Shown here: positions 57,997 to 64,000 of the stretch, piece by piece | Numbering within the stretch: the stretch's first letter is position 1 | Layout of the letters: each line of letters starts with the position of its first letter | DNA from: Lamellibrachia columna | Taxonomy: Eukaryota > Annelida > Polychaeta > Sabellida > Siboglinidae | Reading direction: 5' to 3' | Length of the DNA: 64,000 bases | NCBI GenBank assembly: GCA_963662155.1 | Contig: OY759266.1 | Location: 55,361,510 to 55,425,509, forward strand | Program-made: the position numbers and the translations under genes | The notes under the pieces: generated by a model | Told to the model about the DNA's origin: nothing | Databases searched by the model: none | What the model saw: the letters and a program-made list of their open reading frames with translations, nothing else

Positions 57997-58396
57997 ACCA
58001 TCTAACGTGCCCAGACAAGTGCCACGAGTTAATTAGATTAACGTCCAAAGACCGTCACATAACAGTGTAGCACATTCCGCACGAGCCCAGACACGCTGCG
58101 GTGAGATAACGAATTGGCGCGATCAGCACTTGAGGACCTTTATAAAGCCCCCAGCCAGCGCAACAGCATAACCCCTCTACGTAAAGTTTGCGGCATCTGC
58201 ATTACCAAGCCTTTATTACCCACCTACCAGCCCACTGCGCCATAACCGCTCTGATTCGATATAGACAACTCTTCTCTCTACATCGGATAATTCCAACTTT
58301 ACCATAACCTTTAGTGCATCATGTTGTTATTATTACTATTTCTTCTTGTGGCCATATTTGGTTATTACATCTTTAGTATATAGAACATATAACCTT

Positions 58397-58782
<386 letters not shown>

Positions 58783-58819
58783 TCGTTATTCTAAACACTG
58801 TCACTACTGCAACAAACAA

Positions 58820-59835
58820 ATGGCCAAAGCTAAATCGGATTATTACACAAATATGGTCTCAAATAACTTTGAAAGTCCACGTCAGCTATGGAACTGCATA
58901 AATCAAATTCTACACAGGCGGCCTGCTCCATCTCTTCCTAATCATGTTTCAATCAAGTCTCTATGTGACTCGTTCTCTAGTCATTTCAAGGACAAGATCA
59001 GTCTTATCCGTTCTGCTTTCTCAGATCATACTTTAAGTACTGTAAAAGTGGACTCTCCACGAGTAAATTCTTTACTTGCATCATTTGAACCTGCCACAGC
59101 TGATGAATTGAAGAAAATAATTATGTCCTCACCAAATAAGTCATATGATCTTGATCCACTACCAACCATACTGTTGAAATCTTGTCTTGATACATTGCTC
59201 AAACCGATAACGGATATTATAAATGCATCACTGTGTTCTGGCTTGTTTCAGGATGCCCATGTTAACCCACTTCTTGAGAAGACATCTCTGCCTAAAGAAT
59301 TTTAAAAAGAAATTTAAACAGTTATAGACCTGTTTCCAATCTCAGCTTTATTTCCAAAATACTGGAGACAGTCGTAGCAAGCCGTCTAAGGTCTCACGTC
59401 AGCTCAAATTGCTTATCTAATGTGTCACAATCAGCTTACAAAGAGTTTCATTCTACAGAAACTGCTCTCTTAAAAGTACACAATGACGTTACCTTAAACA
59501 TTGACAAAGGAAAAGTAACAGCACTTACCTTGCTGGATGTGTCTGCCGCCTTTCATACCATAGATCACAATATCCTTATTAAAAGCGTATCATTGTGATA
59601 TGACATATCTGGCACAGCTCTGAACTGGTTTTTATCATACCTAACTGGTAGACACCAAACCATAAAGATAGCAAACTGTTTCTCGGCCGCACTGCCCACT
59701 TCCTGTGGTGTCCCCAGGGTTCTGTTCTGGGGCCTTTTGCCGCACCAACTATGTGGAATTCAATGCCCGACAGCATAAAATCAGCAAGAAATATAGCTTA
59801 ATTTCGCCGTAATCTGAAAACCTATCTTTTTTAAA
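58820..59835 (+). pseudogene. LINE fragment between the inverted-repeat arms, internally deleted
   Basis: Linker and RT motif 1 are open at 58820-59305 ([40 protein letters not shown]). After a frameshift come YRPVSNLSFISKILE, KVTALTLLDVSAAFHTIDHN (59320-59580) and the GVPRVLFWG block near 59715. It then jumps directly to the C-terminal tail (MWNSMPDSIKSARN, NLKTYLF) at 59750-59830. The catalytic FADD region is deleted. The family is common in marine invertebrates. Confidence 0.87.
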
Positions 59836-59982
59836 TTGCCTATCCTCCTTAGCTTCTTGGCACCTCCATCCATCGGTTGACGACTTTTTGCATTGTACAT
59901 GGTCACGAGATTGCTTAATCCTTTTTGTTTTGTTGCGCCACTGAGCTCGGATTTTCAGAGGATATTGGCGACAAAGAAGTCA

Positions 59983-59987
<5 letters not shown>

Positions 59988-60027
<40 letters not shown>
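59988..60027. repeat. (TTA)n microsatellite
   Basis: About 13 TTA units, downstream of the LINE tail. Confidence 0.98.
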
Positions 60028-60028
<1 letters not shown>

Positions 60029-60029
60029 C

Positions 60030-60135
60030 ACCCATCCACAGTGGTCAGAGCACTGACATGTTCCACCAGAGACACAGACATACCCATCCACTGTGATCAG
60101 AGCACTGACATGTTCCACCAGAGACAGAGACACAG
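60030..60135. repeat. tandem repeat of about 51 bp, two copies
   Basis: CCCATCCACAGTGGTCAGAG, GCACTGACATGTTCCACCAG and AGACACAGA occur twice, with a third partial start. Confidence 0.88.
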
Positions 60136-60144
60136 CCATCCACG

Positions 60145-60396
60145 GCGGAATAAGGGACAGTATGGCGGAAGAAGTGTGTAATGAGCCAGAATGTGGCTCG
60201 AGGTAGTAGATACAGAAGACAGTATGGAGGAAGAAGTGTTTAAGGAGCCAGGATATGGCTGAAGGTAGTAGAGACAGAGTACTGTATGGCGGAGGCAGTG
60301 TGTAAGGAGCCAGGATGTGGTTGGAGGTAGGAGAGACAGAGAACTGTAATGCGGAGGCAGTGTTTAAGGAGCTAGGTTGTGGCTGTATGTAGGAGA
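60145..60396. repeat. tandem repeat of about 70 bp, four copies
   Basis: Each unit has CAGTATGGCGGAAGAAGTGT, AAGGAGCCAGGATGTGGCT and GGTAGTAGAGACAGA variants. Confidence 0.9.
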
Positions 60397-60398
60397 GC

Positions 60399-60813
<415 letters not shown>

Positions 60814-61197
60814 ACGTGCGTTTGTGCGTGTGCGTGGTGGTGGAGGTGTCTATATAAAGGAGTGTTGCGACGGTAATATCTACACGTTCCTCCTATCCAT
60901 TAGGGGCACCACTATATTTGTTCCACACAGCTCTAAGGGACTTTCTTTTTCGGATGTGCCTATAGAGGGGTGTCAATCACAGGAATACAACAATAACATT
61001 ACGAGCCTTTCTTTTTGACAATTTTATTAAATATATAATCAATAAATATACGTGCATGCAATATGTATAGGCTACTGCACTGTTTTGAAGGATCGACGTA
61101 AATGCGATGACTATATATTCATAGATGAGGTTGAGGGGCTCTTATGTCACGATAGTGACCTCCGATTTACGAGCGTTTCATTGCTACGCCAGAGGTC

Positions 61198-61644
<447 letters not shown>

Positions 61645-61739
61645 CAAGTAGTTAGCAGAGGTTTTTGGGTCCCCTTTATCGGTCCATCAAAAGATCAAAG
61701 TAAAACGACCCTAATATCGCCCACCGCTAATGAGTGCGC

Positions 61740-61830
61740 GCAGCCAATGAGAAAGCAGCATTAGACCTTGGAGCGCCCCCTGGCGGCGGCGGCGGCGGCT
61801 CAGCGTGGCGCGCATGCGCGTGCCGCGCCC
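61740..61830. promoter_or_regulatory. GC-rich promoter-like patch (CCAAT, CTCF-like and NRF1-like motifs)
   Basis: GCCAATGAGA (about 61743), GAGCGCCCCCTGGCGGC (61771-61787, close to the CTCF core) and GCGCATGCGCG (61809-61819, an NRF1-type palindrome) sit together in CpG-rich DNA between AT-rich repeats and the Polinton genes. Function is inferred from motif similarity only. Confidence 0.35.
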
Positions 61831-62057
61831 CTAGCGACCGGAGGAGGAACGAACAGTGACCTAGTTACGTGTATGTGCCGAAGGGTCGTTGACCCAGTAA
61901 GGAGACGAACGCAATCGTACGGTGCACACGTATTTTATTAAATACAACAAAGCGGCAGCAGTACAAACGAGGCGATCGTATGCGATTGGATACAACGAGC
62001 CGGGTATGATGAAGATGATGACGATGAAGTCGAGGCGACTTGCGAATGGTGACCATC

Positions 62058-62150
62058 GCGTCAGAGGTCGCGAACTTACGGGTGTCTCCACCGCGCCAGA
62101 GGTTCGAGGGCGAGCTTACGGGTGGAGCGACCACCGCGCCAGAGGCTCAG
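62058..62150. repeat. degenerate repeat of CGCCAGAGG and TTACGGGTG words next to the protease gene
   Basis: CAGAGGTCGCGAACTTACGG, CGCCAGAGGTTCGAGG, GAGCTTACGGGTGG and CGCCAGAGGCTCAG succeed each other. The same pair of words occurs in the inverted-repeat arm at 61187-61223. Confidence 0.6.
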
Positions 62151-62626
62151 TATGACACGTTATAGTACGGTATACCCTTTTTTAGCAGCCTAATCCAATC
62201 GAACACGCGACAATCGTTAGCGACCAGATCGGTGTGGAAAGCGTTGACGAAAGTTCTCATAGGAGCGCCGTTACAACGAAGCATGATATAAGTGACGCAA
62301 TATTGTCCGCAAACGTTAGACAGAGGACTCTGGAGTCTCTTGCTATTATGAGTCCACTCGGAACAGTGTTTGTTCAAGAAGGTGCGGAACGCCGCGTGGC
62401 GAGGCGGCAGACCGTACGAACAGAAGTATTCGCCGCGCCCGTCGGAGGACAGGTACAGTGCTATCCAGTGTTCGCCCGGTTCGTCGGCGTCGTCGGTGTT
62501 GCACACGAAGGCGATCGGCAGAGCGTCAATTGTTGCAGGCAGTCCATCTCGGGGTACGACGCCACCAAAGACGGACGCGGTGTTCGGATCCATCGCCAGT
62601 AGACGGGCGATCTGCAGGGTGTCCAT
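62147..62626 (-). CDS. Polinton/adintovirus-type maturation cysteine protease
   Basis: This is a 159-codon open frame in the adenain (adenovirus protease-like) family. The expected catalytic set is in order: His53 in GEHWIALYL, an acidic residue in DGRGEYF (about residue 66), Gln99 and Cys106 in NVCGQYC. Gln and Cys are seven residues apart, as in adenovirus protease. The enzyme would cleave capsid precursors during virion maturation. The start follows the capsid gene stop by one base. The length is a little shorter than adenovirus protease (about 200). No frameshift or stop is present, so the gene may be intact. No nuclear-gene intron is visible. Confidence 0.88.
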   Translation of the reverse strand: MDTLQIARLLAMDPNTASVFGGVVPRDGLPATIDALPIAFVCNTDDADEPGEHWIALYLSSDGRGEYFCSYGLPPRHAAFRTFLNKHCSEWTHNSKRLQSPLSNVCGQYCVTYIMLRCNGAPMRTFVNAFHTDLVANDCRVFDWIRLLKKGIPYYNVSY

Positions 62627-62627
62627 C

Positions 62628-63944
62628 TCAGTAGTCGTAGATGACGTTGCGGTTCTTGTCGATTTCCAGCACGGACTCGAATTCGGCGTAGGCGACGACG
62701 TTCACGGTGGTCTGAAGCGCTGCACGGAAATGAAATTCTAAGCGCAGGTTGCCCTTTTGTACCAGATTAAAGCAGGGACCGTCGCACTGGTCGGGGGTCA
62801 GGTCGAAACAGAAGTAGGTGTAGCCGTCTCGGTACTCTTCGCGTGTCAGACAGTTCCCCTCGTCCTGCCACACCTTGCCGGTCGAGGTGAACATGCTCGC
62901 GTAGCTCCTGGCGAAGAGGTTGTCTGCGAAGTTGGGCTGGAAGGGTTTGGCGGGTATCTGACGACCGTCGACGTACACGGCGACGAAGCTGATGGCGTTG
63001 TTCTTGGCGTGAAACGGGTTTGTGGTGTACGTGCCGTTGTAGGCGTCGTTGTCGATGCAGCACAGTACGAGACGTTTCGGCAGGGAGCCGAGGAACAGGT
63101 TCTCGTGCGTGTGCGACAGAGCACCCGTGGGAATGGAGTACACCTTGATTTCGACGGGTCGTAACGGATACTTGACCGTGGTCCGCTCGAGAGCCAAGAT
63201 GTGAGCCTTCTGCACGGCCGGAACGATGGTGGCCTTCTTGACGAACAAGGACGCGTTGACGACGGTTATCAAGTACTCGTTCGCTCCAGCAGCCATCAGC
63301 GCAAACTCGGGCTTACTGCGCACCAGGCGTAACTTGACGTCGACGCCGTTGATCAGGAATTTATCCTGCAGAAACATATCCACGTGGAGACGACCTATCA
63401 TGTCGACCACGCGACTGTCGGATATGTACTCTCGACGAGTCACGAACCCGGGGTTAGGATCGGGTCCGGCGGCTAGCTCGGTGGCGTGCATGCGACTGGC
63501 CTTGTCCTTGTACCACAGCTGATTCGTCATCTGCGTCGACTTGGCGTCGGATCCGTAACTCAACAGCGTCTCTATGAAGGCTCGATACGGGTACGCGTTG
63601 AAAGACGAAGAGGTCACGTTTGTGTTGTTCAGGGAGAGTTCGACATTGCTGAACAGCGCATGCAACCAGTTGTTCACCGGTCCCACGGGTTCGCCCGCGT
63701 CGATAGGGTTACCGTTGGCTCGCGTCACCTTCACCTGCAAGTGTAGCATCGTGTTGGCGAGATCCATGTAATCGTCTCCCGATCCGGGGATGAAGAATTC
63801 TATCGGTCCTCCAGAGTCCAGAGAGGCCGTGGGTTGATGTTCCACCACGTGACTCTCGACGATGCAGGTCTGAGTGGGGGGTACGGTAAAGAGATCCAGC
63901 TCGGTCTTGACTCCCTCGCACGACTGTCTATGCACGAACGCCAT
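62628..63944 (-). CDS. Polinton/Maverick major capsid protein (double jelly-roll, F54H12.2-like)
   Basis: This is a 438-codon uninterrupted frame starting MAFVHRQSCEGVKTELDLF in a good ATG context (AAGATGG). It matches the animal proteins usually annotated as F54H12.2-like, now understood as Polinton major capsid proteins. Recognisable stretches are ESHVVEHQPTASLDSGGPIE, DYMDLANTMLHLQVKV, LFSNVELSLNNTNVT, YPYRAFIETLLSYGSDAK and GNLRLEFHFRAALQTTVNVV. The predicted fold is two stacked jelly rolls forming hexon-like trimers. GC is far above the flanking DNA. The gene is intact, suggesting recent insertion or selection. Confidence 0.9.
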   Translation of the reverse strand: MAFVHRQSCEGVKTELDLFTVPPTQTCIVESHVVEHQPTASLDSGGPIEFFIPGSGDDYMDLANTMLHLQVKVTRANGNPIDAGEPVGPVNNWLHALFSNVELSLNNTNVTSSSFNAYPYRAFIETLLSYGSDAKSTQMTNQLWYKDKASRMHATELAAGPDPNPGFVTRREYISDSRVVDMIGRLHVDMFLQDKFLINGVDVKLRLVRSKPEFALMAAGANEYLITVVNASLFVKKATIVPAVQKAHILALERTTVKYPLRPVEIKVYSIPTGALSHTHENLFLGSLPKRLVLCCIDNDAYNGTYTTNPFHAKNNAISFVAVYVDGRQIPAKPFQPNFADNLFARSYASMFTSTGKVWQDEGNCLTREEYRDGYTYFCFDLTPDQCDGPCFNLVQKGNLRLEFHFRAALQTTVNVVAYAEFESVLEIDKNRNVIYDY

Positions 63945-63999
63945 CTTTGTCGTCGAATATGTCGGCAGTGCGTTTCGGGGACGTCCTTTTCTTGCGGCG
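63928..63999 (-). CDS. C-terminal end of an upstream Polinton ORF, overlapping the capsid start
   Basis: A minus-strand frame entering from the window edge encodes RRKKRTSPKRTADIFDDKDG then VRA and stops at TAG 63930-63928, 17 bases inside the capsid gene. A short, very basic tail ending near DIFDD resembles virion-core-type basic proteins of adintoviruses, but only 23 residues are visible. Coding status is inferred from position and composition. Confidence 0.42.
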   Translation of the reverse strand, partial: RRKKRTSPKRTADIFDDKDGVRA

Positions 64000-64000
64000 G

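Noticed and set aside
58138..58384. TTTATAAAG promoter with a 21-residue hydrophobic peptide ([20 protein letters not shown])
   Set aside because: The peptide comes from a T-rich TTATTA stretch and no conservation can be shown; the TATA-like word alone is weak.
62757..63164. Val/Gly-rich plus-strand frame and other frames over the capsid gene
   Set aside because: Shadows of the GC-rich capsid coding sequence.

Overview
This is metazoan nuclear DNA, most likely from a marine invertebrate. It has spliced genes with GT-AG borders, a secreted von Willebrand A-domain protein, several animal-type LINE families, a Ty3/gypsy element, hAT and other DNA transposons, a tRNA-derived SINE, and the end of a Polinton/Maverick (adintovirus-like) element. 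Intronic minisatellites, CR1-type LINEs and Polintons fit amphioxus or a lophotrochozoan such as a mollusc. The sequence alone does not decide between them. No bacterial operon, CRISPR array or tRNA/rRNA gene is visible.

Layout. 1-2844: two exons that look like the 3' end of a host gene, split by an intron full of minisatellites. 4600-12137: fragments of one CR1-type LINE family, including a younger copy nested in an older one, plus a possible minus-strand exon and GC-rich minisatellites. 12138-20437: hAT remnant, two facing ends of a Mutator-like element, a long (TG)n tract, a decayed transposase with CCCAGCA-type ends, and a two-exon Mutator-like gene with a LINE in its intron. 21292-29010: a terminal-inverted-repeat element, a Ty3/gypsy RT piece and a long jockey-like LINE containing a fold-back. 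29821-34258: a nearly complete CR1-type LINE (PHD finger and SGNH esterase in ORF1; endonuclease and RT in ORF2) carrying a SINE. 34857-45660: a LINE 3' half, Ty3/gypsy RNase H and integrase starting at a perfect fold-back, a 7.5-kb TIR insertion that itself contains a LINE, then the rest of the gypsy gene, its polypurine tract and LTR start. 48076-52340: more LINE and gypsy fragments joined by (TA)n tracts. 52353-55653: start of the secreted VWA-domain gene (signal-peptide exon, intron with about 32 copies of a 44-bp repeat, VWA exon). 55850-61644: two large inverted-repeat structures. 61650-64000: GC-rich DNA with a promoter-like patch and the Polinton genes for maturation protease and major capsid protein on the minus strand.

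How it fits together. The host genes are sparse: one 3' end, one VWA gene start and perhaps two isolated exons. They sit in a bed of nested transposons. Three themes recur: (1) fold-back inverted duplications inside or at the ends of retroelements; (2) long (TA)n tracts lying exactly at transposon borders; (3) minisatellites within introns, one of which repeats splice-site-like sequences. The Polinton segment stands apart in GC content and in its virus-like tight gene packing.
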